Assembly: GCF_003121705.1 (NCBI RefSeq)
Contig: NZ_PYHR01000002.1
Span: 124,001-188,000 of the forward strand
Source of the DNA: Serinibacter arcticus
Lineage (GTDB): Bacteria; Actinomycetota; Actinomycetes; Actinomycetales; Beutenbergiaceae
Length of the DNA: 64,000 bases
Reading direction: 5' to 3'
The notes beneath the pieces are model-generated. The model searched no databases. It saw only the letters and a program-made list of their open reading frames with translations, and was not told the origin of the DNA. Positions 18,902 to 27,935 of this stretch are shown here, piece after piece; position 1 is the first letter of the stretch; the number at the start of each line of letters is the position of its first letter. The translations under genes were made by a program, and so were the position numbers.

Positions 18902-21368
18902 GCGTGAACCGACGCCGCGACCGCCGCCTGGTCGTCCCGGCCCTCGCGGCCTGGGGGCGGCCGCGCTCGCCGTCGGGCTCGACGGCGCGGGACGGGCGGC
19001 GCTGGCCGCCGCCGGTGGGGTCGTGGCCGTTCTCGCGCTCTGGCGCGGGTCCCGCCGCCCGCGGCCACGCCATCGCGGTCGGTGGCAGACCGGCACGGCC
19101 CCGCTCGCGCTCGGGGGTCTGCTCATCGCGCTCGTCGTCGGGGGGACCGTCGCGCAGGACGCGCTGCGCACCCGGGGGACGGCCGATGCGCTCGCGTGGG
19201 CCGGGAGCAGCGACGTGCTGCTGCGGACGGCGGAGCCGCCCGTCCCCGTCGCCGGTCCGGCGCCCGACGGCGCCGCGCGGTTCCGCCTCGAGGCCACGCT
19301 GCTGCGCGTCGAGGTGCGGGGCGAGCGCTTCGGTGCTCGCGCCCCCGTGCTTGTCGTCGCTCCGGCCTCGTGGTCGTCGATCCCTCCCGGATCGCTCGTC
19401 CGGTCCTCGGCGGTGCTCCGCCGGCTCGAGCCCGGTGACCGGTCGGTCGCCCTCGTCCTGGCGCAGGAGCCCGAGATCCTCGCGCCGCCACCCGCCTGGC
19501 GCACGGTCGGGCACGACATCCGGACCGCGCTGCGGGAGGCGGTCACCGGGCTCCCGGGGCACGCCGCGCTGCTGCCTGGCATCGGGGTGGGCGACGACTC
19601 GCTCGTCCCCGAGCCGCTGACCGAGGCGATGCGGGCCTCGTCGCTGGGGCACCTGCTCGCCGTGTCCGGCGCCCACGTCGCCGTCGTGCTCGCGGGGGTG
19701 CTGGTCGCCACGGGTGGGTTGCGGCGCGGTGGCCGCGCCCTCGTGGCGGTCCTGGTGCTCGCCGGCCTCGTCGGCCTCGTGGGTCCGGACCCCAGCGTGG
19801 TGCGGGCCGCAGCGATGGGCGCGGTGGTGGTGCTCGCCGTCGTCCTCGGACGCCGGGCGAGTGCGCTGCCGGCGCTCGCCGCCGCCGTCACCGTCCTCGT
19901 GCTCGCCGATCCGTGGATCGCCCGCGAGGTCGGGTTCGCACTCTCGGTGTCGGCGACGGCGGGTCTCGTCCTCGGTGCCGGACCACTGACCGAGCTGCTC
20001 CGTCGCCGCCTGCCGGATCCGCTCGCCGTCGCGCTGGCCGTCCCGCTAGCCGCCCAGCTCGCGTGCCTCCCCGTCCTGGTGCTGGTCGATCCCGGGCTGG
20101 CCACGTACGGGGTGCTGGCGAACGCCCTCGTCGCGCCCGTCGTCCCGCCGGTGACCGTGCTCGCCCTGCTCGCCGCGCTGCTCGCCGTCTGCTGGCCCGC
20201 CGGCGCGCACGGCCTGCTGTGGGTCGCCCAGGCCGGGACGTGGTGGATCGAGCAGGTCGCCCACCGGTGCGCCGAGCTGCCGCTCGCCCGGCTGCCGTGG
20301 CCGCCCGGGGTCACGGGACTCGCGGCGCTCGCGGCCCTCGCGCTCGGCGTGACGGTGCTGGTGCGCACCGAGCGCGGCCGGGCACTGGTCGGACGGGTCG
20401 GCAGCCGCGGCGTCCCGACCGTGCTCGTCCTCGCCGGCACGGTCGCCGTCGCGGCCCTCGCGGCCGCCCTCGTCGCGCCGTGGCGGCCCGCGCTCGTCAC
20501 CGTCGCCGCGCCGGTCGTCGAGGCCGCCTTCCCGCCGCCCGGGTGGCGCCTGCTGCAGTGCGACGTCGGTCAGGGTTCGGCGCTGCTGATCTCCACGGCA
20601 CGGGAGGGTGGCGGGGAGCGCGCGGTGATGGTCGACGTCGGACCGGGCGGTGGTGGGGGAGAGGCCTGCCTCGACGATGCGGGAGTCCGCCACCTCGACC
20701 GGCTCGTGCTCACGCACGCGGACGCCGACCACGTCGGCGACCTGCCCGCCGTGCTCGCCACCGTGGACGTCGCCTCGGTGCTGGTGCCCGCGACCACCGA
20801 TCCGCGGATGGCGGCGCTGGTGTCCGAGCTGCGCGGCGACGGCGTCACGGTCGAGGAGCGCGTGGTGGGGACCGCCGGCCCCGAGGGACCGCGCGCCCCG
20901 ACTGACGCCGTCGGGCCCCTCACGCTCACGACGCTGTGGCCCACCGACCGGGCGGTGGCGATCGGTGGGGACGTCGATCCCAATGAGCTGAGCCTCACCC
21001 TCTGGGTCACGGCGCCCGGGCTGACCGTCCTGGTGCACGGCGACCTCGGCGCGCCCGCCCAGCAGGCGATGGCGCGGACCTGGCCGGGCCTGCTCGCCGT
21101 CGCACCGGACGTGGTGGTCGTCGCCCACCACGGATCGCCCGACCAGGACGGTGAGCTCCTCGCGGCGGCGGCCGGCCGCCTGGCGATCGTCAGCGTCGGG
21201 GCGGGCAACGACTACGGCCACCCCGCACCGGACACGATCGAGGCGCTGACCGGCGCCGGGGCGTTGGTCGTGCGGACCGACCGGTGCGGTCCGATCGCGG
21301 TGCTCGTCGGCGTCGGCGCGGCGGGGGGCGACGGCGGAGCGCTGCACGTCGCCGGGTGCCCGCCGTGA
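18898..21368 (+). CDS. comEC: ComEC/Rec2 DNA-uptake channel with an apparent one-base frameshift near the N terminus
   Basis: Polytopic protein that passes single-stranded DNA across the membrane. The start GTG 18898 overlaps the comEA stop and reads SVNRRRDRRLVVPALAAWG, then the frame is lost at five Gs (18953-18957); with one more G it continues as AALAVGLDGAGRAALAAAGG into the long frame ending at 21368 (restored 823 residues). The Competence domain has GHLLAVSGAHVAVVL, and the C-terminal metallo-beta-lactamase domain has LTHADADHVGDLPAVLA and VVVVAHHGSPDQDGELL. As written, translation would have to start at an internal GTG at 19023 and would lose the first membrane segment. Confidence 0.88.
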
Positions 21369-21394
21369 TCCGGTGGCGGGGTGTGCGGACGTGG

Positions 21395-21400
21395 CAGGCT
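21395..21400 (+). promoter_or_regulatory. -10-like CAGGCT, six bases before holA start
   Basis: CAGGCT precedes GTG 21407 by six bases; fits the ANNNT pattern seen before other starts here but has C for the first T. Confidence 0.3.
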
Positions 21401-21406
21401 TGCCCC

Positions 21407-22429
21407 GTGCCTCCCGCCCGTCGCTCCTCCGCCCGCTCCGCCCCGACCGCCGGCGCCAGCTGGGACGAGGTCGAGCTGGCCTCGATCGTGCTGGTGCGCG
21501 GGACCGAGGGGCTGCTCGGGGACCGGGCCGTGTCGCGGCTGGCTCGCCTTGCTCGCGAGGCCGCCGCGGCCGACGGGAACGCCGAGCTCGAGGTGACCAC
21601 GATCGAGGCGGCGCAGTACGAGGGTGGGCGGCTCGCCGTCATCACGTCCCCGTCGCTGTTCGCCGAGCCGCGGCACGTGGAGATCCTCGGGTTCGAGTCG
21701 ATGACCGACGCCTGCGCGACCGACGTGCTCGCCTACCTCGCCGACCCCGCGCCCGAGGTCACCGTCGTGCTGCGGCACGGCGGGGGCGTGCGGGGCAAGA
21801 AGGTGCTGGACGCGCTGGTCGCGGCCAAGGTCGGCCTCGTGGCGTGCGATCCGGTGCCCGACAGGGACAAGCCCACGTTCGTCGGGGCCGAGTTCCGTCG
21901 GGCGAACCGTCGGATCTCGAGCGACGGCGTGGCGGCGCTGGTCGACGCCGTCGGCTCCGATCTGCGCGAGCTCGCGGCGGCGGCCCAGCAGCTCATCAGC
22001 GACACCACGGGCACCGTCACGGCGGAGGAGGTCGACCGCTACTACGGCGGCCGAGTGGAGGCGACAGGGTTCAAGGTGGCCGACGCCGCCGTGGCCGGCG
22101 ACGTCGCCGGGGCGCTCGTGCTCGTTCGGCACGCGATGGCCAGCGGTACGCCGCCGGTCCCGCTGGTCGCCGCGCTCGCGCTCAAGCTGCGCACGATGGC
22201 CAAGGTGGCCGCGTCCCGCGGTCGCGACCACGGAGCCGACGCGCTCAAGGGGCTCGCGCCGTGGCAGGTGGATCGCGCCAGGCGGGACCTCCAGGGCTGG
22301 TCGCCGGAGGGCCTGGCCGCGGCGATCCTCGCGACGGCGGCTGCCGACGCCGAGGTGAAGGGCGAGTCGCGCTCGCCCGAGTTCGCCGTCGAGCGCGCGG
22401 TGCGCCGAATCGCCGCCGCGCGCGGCTGA
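21407..22429 (+). CDS. holA: DNA polymerase III delta subunit
   Basis: A 340-residue clamp-loader subunit that opens the sliding clamp. The family features are LVRGTEGLLGDRAVSRL near the start, LFAEPRHVEILGFESM, and the helical collar with DLRELAAAAQQLISDTTGTVTAEEVDRYYGGRVEATGFKVADAAVAGD and KLRTMAKVAASRGRD. GTG 21407 gives a standard length; a short basic extension precedes the fold. The location after comEC and before rpsT is the usual order in actinobacteria. Its 3' end runs into the 22-bp tandem array. Confidence 0.93.
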   Translation: MPPARRSSARSAPTAGASWDEVELASIVLVRGTEGLLGDRAVSRLARLAREAAAADGNAELEVTTIEAAQYEGGRLAVITSPSLFAEPRHVEILGFESMTDACATDVLAYLADPAPEVTVVLRHGGGVRGKKVLDALVAAKVGLVACDPVPDRDKPTFVGAEFRRANRRISSDGVAALVDAVGSDLRELAAAAQQLISDTTGTVTAEEVDRYYGGRVEATGFKVADAAVAGDVAGALVLVRHAMASGTPPVPLVAALALKLRTMAKVAASRGRDHGADALKGLAPWQVDRARRDLQGWSPEGLAAAILATAAADAEVKGESRSPEFAVERAVRRIAAARG

Positions 22430-22430
22430 G

Positions 22431-22711
22431 ATCACCCCCGAGAGGGGCTGAAAGTACCCCCTCGAGGGCGGGAAGTACCCCCTTGAGGGGCGGGAAGTAC
22501 CCCCTTGAGGGGCGGGAAGTACCCCCTTGAGGGGCGGGAAGTACCCCCTTGAGGGGCGGGAAGTACCCCCTTGAGGGGCGGGAAGTACCCCCTTGAGGGG
22601 CGGGAAGTACCCCCTTGAGGGGCGGGAAGTACCCCCTTGAGGGGCGGGAAGTACCCCCTTGAGGGGCTGAAAGTACCCCCGCGTAGGGCGGGAAGTACCC
22701 CCTCAACGCGA
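22431..22711. repeat. 22-bp tandem repeat array, about 12 units
   Basis: Nine consecutive identical 22-bp units span 22470-22667 (starts at 22470, 22492, 22514 and so on to 22646). Each contains GAAGTACCCCCTTGAGGGG, with a small CCCC/GGGG hairpin around TTGA. One to two diverged units flank each side (CTGAAAGTACCCC at 22448 and again at 22667), the usual look of a tandem array whose edges decay. Units abut directly with no spacers. It occupies the gap between the convergent holA and rpsT genes. Confidence 0.97.
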
Positions 22712-22743
22712 ACGGCGCCGTTCCCCGGGGGGAACGGCGCCGT
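22712..22743. terminator. Perfect 15-bp hairpin, rpsT terminator
   Basis: ACGGCGCCGTTCCCC (22712-22726) pairs perfectly with GGGGAACGGCGCCGT (22729-22743) around a two-base loop. It starts 35 bases beyond the rpsT stop codon on that strand; no T tract follows. Confidence 0.7.
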
Positions 22744-22777
22744 GGCTCACGCCCGCGTCGTGCGCGGGGAGCCTCGC

Positions 22778-23038
22778 TCAGAGAGCGGCGACCTGCTTGG
22801 CCAGACCCGACTTGCGGTTGGCGGCCTGGTTCTTGTGCAGGACACCCTTCGAGACGGCCTTGTCGAGCTTGCGCGACGCGATGCTGAGGGCCGCGGCAGC
22901 GGCCTCCTTGTCGCCGGAGACGACGGCCTCGCGCGTCTTGCGCACGTAGGTCTTCAGCTCCGACTTGACGGCCTTGTTGCGCAGGCGCGCCTTCTCGTTG
23001 GTGAGGATGCGCTTCTTCTGGGACTTGATGTTTGCCAC
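22778..23038 (-). CDS. rpsT: 30S ribosomal protein S20
   Basis: An 86-residue basic protein, [28 protein letters not shown] through [19 protein letters not shown], unmistakable S20, which binds 16S rRNA in small-subunit assembly. The start is GTG at 23038 with AGGA eight bases upstream; an upstream in-frame start would add a nonconserved stretch. Monocistronic, ending in a strong hairpin and facing holA across the repeat array. Confidence 0.98.
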   Translation of the reverse strand: MANIKSQKKRILTNEKARLRNKAVKSELKTYVRKTREAVVSGDKEAAAAALSIASRKLDKAVSKGVLHKNQAANRKSGLAKQVAAL

Positions 23039-23241
23039 GTTGAACTTCCTGGTGCTTGGAGTGATGGGTCGGCGAGGGTTCTTCCCGTCGGCCTGAGACT
23101 GGGCGTGGGGCACCCGTGGCGGTCAACGGAACGAGCCGGCCGACCCGTGCGGGCGCCAGGCTCGACCTGCAATGTTACCACCGGTCGACGGCGCGGCCCG
23201 CAGGACCGCCGGCGCCGCTGGACCGGCGACCCCGCCCGCCG

Positions 23242-23835
23242 TCACCAGCCGTGCTGGCGCCGGACCGCGGCGACGACGTCGTCGTAGCGCGCCCGCGCGA
23301 GGGTGGCGCCCTCGCGGCGCACCGCGGCGCGGCCCACGATCAGGAGACGGTCGGCGCGTGCCTCGCTCTCCCGTCCCCGCGAGTCCCAGGACCCCGAGCC
23401 GATGTCGACCCAGGTGCGACCGCGGGCGGTCTCGCGTGCGGCGTCGCGCGAGTGGTCCTTGGAGGTGAGCTGGACGCCGACGAGGTCCTTGCCCCGGGTG
23501 CCGACGATGAGCACGGGGCGGTCCTTGCCCTGGGACGCGTCCTCCTCGTAGGGCACCCAGCCCCACACGATCTCGCCGGGGTCGGCGTCGCCGTCGGGAT
23601 CCGGGTGGTAGGCGAAGGTGGGCGCACCCCAGCGGTGGGTGTCGTACTCGGCGATCCCCGCCGTCGCCGTGGCGGGGTCGGCCGGTCGGGACCCGCCCGC
23701 CGGGCGGGTGCCGGACGACGGGCGCGCCCCGGTGAGGGTGGCCGTCGACCGCCCGCGCTCGGGGGCCGTGCGGGAGCCCCCACGACGCGGTGCGAGCAGC
23801 TGCAGCAGGGCGCGGGCGACGTTCTCGATCTTCAC
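23242..23835 (-). CDS. PemK/MazF-like toxin-family protein, without an adjacent antitoxin
   Basis: A 197-residue protein. After a basic, low-complexity N-terminal 70 residues comes a PemK/MazF-type barrel: GEIVWGWVPYEEDASQGKDRPVLIVGTRGKDLVGVQLTSKDH, with the conserved GxVxW/VPYEE and RPVLIV strands, followed by WVDIGSGSWDSRGRESEARADRLLIV. MazF proteins cut RNA; activity of this long actinobacterial variant is unproven. No small antitoxin ORF is next to it on either side, so it is an orphan or a housekeeping relative. GTG 23835 was preferred (GAGAG seven bases upstream) to a GTG two codons earlier. It diverges from the ATP-grasp gene. Confidence 0.75.
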   Translation of the reverse strand: MKIENVARALLQLLAPRRGGSRTAPERGRSTATLTGARPSSGTRPAGGSRPADPATATAGIAEYDTHRWGAPTFAYHPDPDGDADPGEIVWGWVPYEEDASQGKDRPVLIVGTRGKDLVGVQLTSKDHSRDAARETARGRTWVDIGSGSWDSRGRESEARADRLLIVGRAAVRREGATLARARYDDVVAAVRRQHGW

Positions 23836-23913
23836 GGGCACACTCTCGCACGCACCGCCGTCGGCCCGACGGCGCGGGGCGCGTCGTTTTACGCATCCGT
23901 TACTCGGGGCCAC

Positions 23914-23919
23914 TAGGTT
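23914..23919 (+). promoter_or_regulatory. -10 box TAGGTT, six bases before the ATP-grasp start
   Basis: TAGGTT, six bases, then ATG 23926; no ribosome-binding site, consistent with a leaderless operon message. Confidence 0.45.
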
Positions 23920-23925
23920 CGGGGA

Positions 23926-25590
23926 ATGGCCGACCTGTTCGAGGGGTATCCCACTGGCAACGCCTGGGACGAGATGACGGGACTCGTCAGCAGCGACACG
24001 GAGGAGGCGACCTCCGCCGACGTCTGGCGCGCGCAGTACGCCCAGCTGCGGGGCACGATGGCGCGCCTGAGTCCGCAGGAGATCCGGGCCCGCGGCGACG
24101 CGCTCGCCCGGTCCTACCTCGCGCAGGGCGTCACCTTCGACATCGGCGGCGAGGAGCGACCCTTCCCGCTCGACCCGGTCCCGCGCGTGCTCGACTCGGA
24201 CGAGTGGAACACCCTCGCCCCGGGCGTCGCGCAGCGCGTCAAGGCGCTGGAGAAGCTCCTCGACGACATCTACGGCCGGCAGAAGGTCGTCACCGACGGC
24301 GTCATCCCGCGGGCCCTGATCACCTCCTCGGCGCACTTCCACCGGCAGGCCCGCGGCATCGTCGCCGCGAACGGCGTCCGGGTGCAGGTCGCCGGGATCG
24401 ACGTCATCCGCGACAGCGAGGGCGGCTGGCGCGTGCTGGAGGACAACGTCCGCGTCCCGAGCGGTGTCAGCTACGTGCTGTCCAACCGCCGCGCGATGGC
24501 GCAGACCTTCCCCGAGCTGTTCAGCTCGATGCGCGTGATGCCGGTGGCGGACTACCCCCGTCGGCTGCTCTCCGCGCTGACGGCGGCCGCTCCCACGGGC
24601 GTGGACGACCCCGTCGTCGTCGTGCTCACGCCCGGCGTCTACAACTCCGCCTACTTCGAGCACTCGCTGCTGGCGCGTCTCATGGGCGTCGAGCTCGTCG
24701 AGGGACGCGACCTCTTCTGCAGCGGCGGGCGCGTCTACATGCGCACGACCGAGGGGCGACGCCGGGTCGACGTCATCTACCGCCGCGTCGACGACGAGTT
24801 CATCGACCCGGTCGCCTTCCGGCAGGACTCGCTGCTCGGCTGCCCCGGCCTGCTGAGCGTGGCGCGACTCGGGAACGTGGCGATCGCCAACGCCGTCGGC
24901 AACGGCGTCGCCGACGACAAGCTGATGTACACCTACGTCCCCGACCTCATCCGGTACTACCTCGGCGAGGAGCCGCTGATCTCCAACGTCGACACGTGGC
25001 GCCTGGAGGAGCCCGACGCGCTGTCGGAGGTGCTCGACCGGCTCGACGAGCTCGTCGTGAAGCCGGTGGACGGCTCGGGCGGCAAGGGCATCATCATCGG
25101 GCCGGTGGCCTCGAGGGCGGAGCTCGACGAGGCCCGCACGCGGCTGCGTCTGGACCCCCGCGGCTGGATCGCGCAGCCGGTCGTGCAGCTCTCCACGGTC
25201 CCGACGCTCGCCGGTGACCGACTCCGCCCGCGACACGTCGACCTGCGCCCGTTCGCCGTCAACGACGGCAACGACGTCTGGGTGCTGCCGGGCGGTCTCA
25301 CCCGGGTGGCGCTGCAGGAGGGAGAGCTCATCGTGAACTCCTCCCAGGGCGGCGGCTCGAAGGACACGTGGGTGATGGGCCGGTCGCGATGGGTGGAGGA
25401 CTTGGACGAGGCCGGTGACGTCGTGTCGGGGCCGTCGCTGCGCCAGGGTCCCGCCGTCGACACCCACCCCGACGCCGCGCGCCACGCGCAGGACCAGCAG
25501 CAGCAGCAGGCTGCGGCGGTCGCACCAGCCACCCCGGTCGCGCCCCCGGTCGCGCCCACCACCGACGTCCCGGAGGCCCCGACGTGCTGA
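23926..25590 (+). CDS. Circularly permuted ATP-grasp protein
   Basis: A 554-residue member of the circularly permuted type 2 ATP-grasp family: PFPLDPVPRVLDSDEWNTLAPGVAQRVKALEKLLDDIYG, SAHFHRQARGI, GWRVLEDNVRVPSGVSYVLSNRR, VVVLTPGVYNSAYFEHSLLARLMGVELVEGRDLF and LDELVVKPVDGSGGKGIIIGP (glycine-rich ATP loop) are all recognisable. ATP-grasp enzymes make carboxylate-amine bonds; the family is repeatedly linked to alpha-E and transglutaminase genes, as here, and a peptide-modification role has been proposed. The last 40 residues are a Gln/Pro/Ala-rich tail. It overlaps the alpha-E gene by seven bases. Confidence 0.9.
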   Translation: MADLFEGYPTGNAWDEMTGLVSSDTEEATSADVWRAQYAQLRGTMARLSPQEIRARGDALARSYLAQGVTFDIGGEERPFPLDPVPRVLDSDEWNTLAPGVAQRVKALEKLLDDIYGRQKVVTDGVIPRALITSSAHFHRQARGIVAANGVRVQVAGIDVIRDSEGGWRVLEDNVRVPSGVSYVLSNRRAMAQTFPELFSSMRVMPVADYPRRLLSALTAAAPTGVDDPVVVVLTPGVYNSAYFEHSLLARLMGVELVEGRDLFCSGGRVYMRTTEGRRRVDVIYRRVDDEFIDPVAFRQDSLLGCPGLLSVARLGNVAIANAVGNGVADDKLMYTYVPDLIRYYLGEEPLISNVDTWRLEEPDALSEVLDRLDELVVKPVDGSGGKGIIIGPVASRAELDEARTRLRLDPRGWIAQPVVQLSTVPTLAGDRLRPRHVDLRPFAVNDGNDVWVLPGGLTRVALQEGELIVNSSQGGGSKDTWVMGRSRWVEDLDEAGDVVSGPSLRQGPAVDTHPDAARHAQDQQQQQAAAVAPATPVAPPVAPTTDVPEAPTC

Positions 25591-26513
25591 GCCGCATCGC
25601 CGAGTCCCTGTTCTGGGTGGGCCGGTACGTCGAGCGCGCCGACGACACCTCGCGCATCCTCGACACCCACCTGCAGCTCCTCCTCGAGGACCCCTGGGTC
25701 TCCGAGGACCTCGCATGCCGGTCGCTGCTGGCCGTCATGGGCGCGTCACCCCCACCCGTCGGGCCGGCCGTGACGCCCTCGCACGTGATGCAGACGCTGG
25801 CATACAACCGGCTCAACGCCCAGTCGATCGCCGGGGCGCTGGACGCGGCGCGCGAGAACGCCCGGCGGGCGCGCGAGACGATCTCGACCGAGCTGTGGGA
25901 GTGCCTCAACACCACGCGCAACGATCTCCCGAGCGCGATCGCCAACCGCACCACCCCCGAGTTCTTCGCCTGGGTGCGCGAGCGCGCCGCCGTCGCCGCC
26001 GGGATCACCGACTCGGCCACGAGCCGGGACCAGATCTGGACGTTCCTCGTGCTCGGGCGCTCGATCGAGCGGGCCGACATGACGGCGCGGCTGGTGGCCA
26101 CGCGGGCCGTCGCGGGATCGAGCGGCCCGAGCTGGACGACGCTGCTGCGCTCGTGCGGCGCCTACGAGGCGTTCCTGCGGGCCTACCGCGGCAACGCGAG
26201 CGACGCCCTGGCGGCGGAGTTCCTGCTGCTGGACCCGCTCTTCCCGCGCTCCGTCGTGTACGCCCTGCGGCAGGCCGAGCAGTGCCTCGTCACGCTGGGC
26301 GAGGGCAACGACCGCGCGAGCAGCGAGAGCGCCGTCCGCATCCTCGGTCGGGTCCGTTCCGGCCTGGAGTTCCGCCCGGTGGGCCAGCTCCTGGAGAACC
26401 TTCCCGCCGAGATGGAGGAGGTGCAGCGGGGGTGCTCGTCGGCGAGCGACGCCGTCCGCGTGCGCTACTTCCCGACGGGCCTGCACGACGACTGGGTGGG
26501 AGAGCGACTGTGA
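25584..26513 (+). CDS. Alpha-E domain protein
   Basis: A 309-residue all-helical protein starting LSRIAESLFWVGRYVERADDTSRILDTHLQLLLED, the diagnostic opening of the alpha-E family, and containing ARRARETISTELWECLNTTRND and FLVLGRSIERADMTARLV. The family has no known catalytic activity and always accompanies ATP-grasp and transglutaminase-type partners. GTG 25584 overlaps the preceding stop and its own stop overlaps the next GTG, giving a fully coupled trio. Confidence 0.92.
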   Translation: MLSRIAESLFWVGRYVERADDTSRILDTHLQLLLEDPWVSEDLACRSLLAVMGASPPPVGPAVTPSHVMQTLAYNRLNAQSIAGALDAARENARRARETISTELWECLNTTRNDLPSAIANRTTPEFFAWVRERAAVAAGITDSATSRDQIWTFLVLGRSIERADMTARLVATRAVAGSSGPSWTTLLRSCGAYEAFLRAYRGNASDALAAEFLLLDPLFPRSVVYALRQAEQCLVTLGEGNDRASSESAVRILGRVRSGLEFRPVGQLLENLPAEMEEVQRGCSSASDAVRVRYFPTGLHDDWVGERL

Positions 26514-27367
26514 CACGGCTGCACATCGTCCACACGACGAGGTTCGTCTACGAGCGGCCCGCGGCCGCCTCCTACAACGAGGCGCGGATGCGCCCCTCGA
26601 CGATCCCGGGCCAGATGGTGCTCAGCACGCGGCTGACGGCCTCGCCGAGCAGCTTCAGCCACGAGTACCGCGACTACTGGGGCACCCAGGTCGTCGGGTT
26701 CGAGGTGCTGCGCAAGCACTCCGAGCTCGTCGTCGTGTCCGAGTCGACGGTCGACCTCGCCCCGCGCCCCGACCCCGGCGCCACCGGCGTGGCCGACCAG
26801 GTCGAGTGGTCCATGCTCTCGGACCCGCCGATCGTCGACCGGCTGGCGGAGTACCTCGCTCCGACGCCCGCGACGGCGCCCTCGGACGACCTCGCGGCCC
26901 TCGCCCTGGCCCACGGTGGGGGACGCTCGCCCGCCGAGGCCGCGCTCGCCGTCTGCAACGCGGTCCGCGACGCCGTCGAGTACGTCCCGGGCGCCACGGG
27001 CGTCCACACGCGTGCCGTGGAGGCGTGGGAGCAGCGCAAGGGCGTCTGCCAGGACATCGCGCACCTCGCGATCGGCGCCCTGCGCAGCCTCGGCATCCCG
27101 GCGCGCTACGTCTCCGGCTACCTGCACCCGCTCGGCCACGAAGCCGTCGTGGGCGAGACGTTCGTGGGGGAGTCCCACGCCTGGGTCGAGTTCTGGTGCG
27201 GCGAGTGGTACCCGTACGACCCGACGAACCGGACCCACGTGAGCGACCACCACGTCGTCGTCGCCCGTGGGCGGGAGTACTACGACGTCACCCCGCTGCG
27301 CGGCGTGTTCGCCGGCGGTGGCCGGTCCCAGCAGTCGGTGGAGGTCGCGCTCACGCTGGAGGCGTGA
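26510..27367 (+). CDS. Transglutaminase-like protease-fold protein, catalytic triad intact
   Basis: A 285-residue cytoplasmic protein with the N-terminal bacterial transglutaminase region (LHIVHTTRFVYERPAAASYNEARMRP) and a catalytic core: QRKGVCQDIAHLAIGALRSLGIPARYVSGYL supplies Cys, GESHAWVEFW the His and YPYDPTN the Asp. It would break or form an isopeptide bond on the product of the linked ATP-grasp enzyme. GTG 26510 overlaps the alpha-E stop by four bases. A hairpin terminator follows 31 bases after the stop. The substrate is unknown. Confidence 0.92.
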   Translation: MTRLHIVHTTRFVYERPAAASYNEARMRPSTIPGQMVLSTRLTASPSSFSHEYRDYWGTQVVGFEVLRKHSELVVVSESTVDLAPRPDPGATGVADQVEWSMLSDPPIVDRLAEYLAPTPATAPSDDLAALALAHGGGRSPAEAALAVCNAVRDAVEYVPGATGVHTRAVEAWEQRKGVCQDIAHLAIGALRSLGIPARYVSGYLHPLGHEAVVGETFVGESHAWVEFWCGEWYPYDPTNRTHVSDHHVVVARGREYYDVTPLRGVFAGGGRSQQSVEVALTLEA

Positions 27368-27398
27368 GCGCGTAGGAGCTGTCGCGGCTGGAGACGGA

Positions 27399-27437
27399 CG
27401 ACCGGGCCCGTCGTCACGTGGACGACGAGCCCGGTCG
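27399..27437. terminator. Hairpin between convergent transglutaminase and lipoprotein genes
   Basis: CGACCGGGC (27399-27407) pairs with GCCCGGTCG (27429-27437) and CGTCGTC with GACGACG inside, with one C/A mismatch and an ACGTG loop. Serves both strands. Confidence 0.7.
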
Positions 27438-27461
27438 GCGGGGATCAGCGGGCCGTGCGGA

Positions 27462-27935
27462 TCAGCGCGCGGCGCCGGCGAGCGAGCCGGTGACCTGGCC
27501 GGCCGGGTCCCAGATGGCGCAGGAGACGAGTCGGTCGTTGCCGTCGTTCCAGCTGCCCTCGGTCGGCGTGATCGGGAAGACCTCGAGCGCGGAGGACTCG
27601 TAGGCGACGCCGACGAACTCCTCCCACACCGCGAGGCACTCCTCCTGGGCGCGGGTCTGGACGACGTCGTCGCCGGGGTACTCGTCCTCCGTGAACGTGT
27701 ACTCCGCGTAGACCTCGTTGTCGTGCGCCTCGGCGCATGGAACCGTCGGGAGCTCGGTGATCTGGTCGGAGTCGACGTCGTTGAAGCAGTCGCCGACGGC
27801 GATCGAGAAGACGTCGGTGTCGCCACCGGTGACGATCTCGCCCGACTCGTCGCGGGTCTCGCCCTGGCCGCAGGCGGCGAGAAGGAGAGCGGTGGCCGCG
27901 ACGGCGGTGACGGTGGTGAGCGTGCGAACCCTCAT
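27462..27935 (-). CDS. Septum-formation-domain lipoprotein
   Basis: A 157-residue lipoprotein: signal peptide MRVRTLTTVTAVAATALLLAAC, then DTDVFSIAVGDCFNDVDSDQITELPTVPCAEAHDNEVYAEY, the pattern of actinobacterial septum-formation (DUF4190-associated) domains, with paired Cys and later CLAVWEEFVG...LVSCAIWD giving four conserved Cys for two disulfides. ATG 27935 has AGGAGG eight bases upstream, which rules out the longer frame. Anchored on the outer membrane face. The family name derives from one mutant phenotype and says little about function here. Confidence 0.8.
   Translation of the reverse strand: MRVRTLTTVTAVAATALLLAACGQGETRDESGEIVTGGDTDVFSIAVGDCFNDVDSDQITELPTVPCAEAHDNEVYAEYTFTEDEYPGDDVVQTRAQEECLAVWEEFVGVAYESSALEVFPITPTEGSWNDGNDRLVSCAIWDPAGQVTGSLAGAAR

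Noticed and set aside
22431-22711. CRISPR array
   Set aside because: Units abut without unique spacers and there are no cas genes; it is a simple 22-bp tandem repeat.
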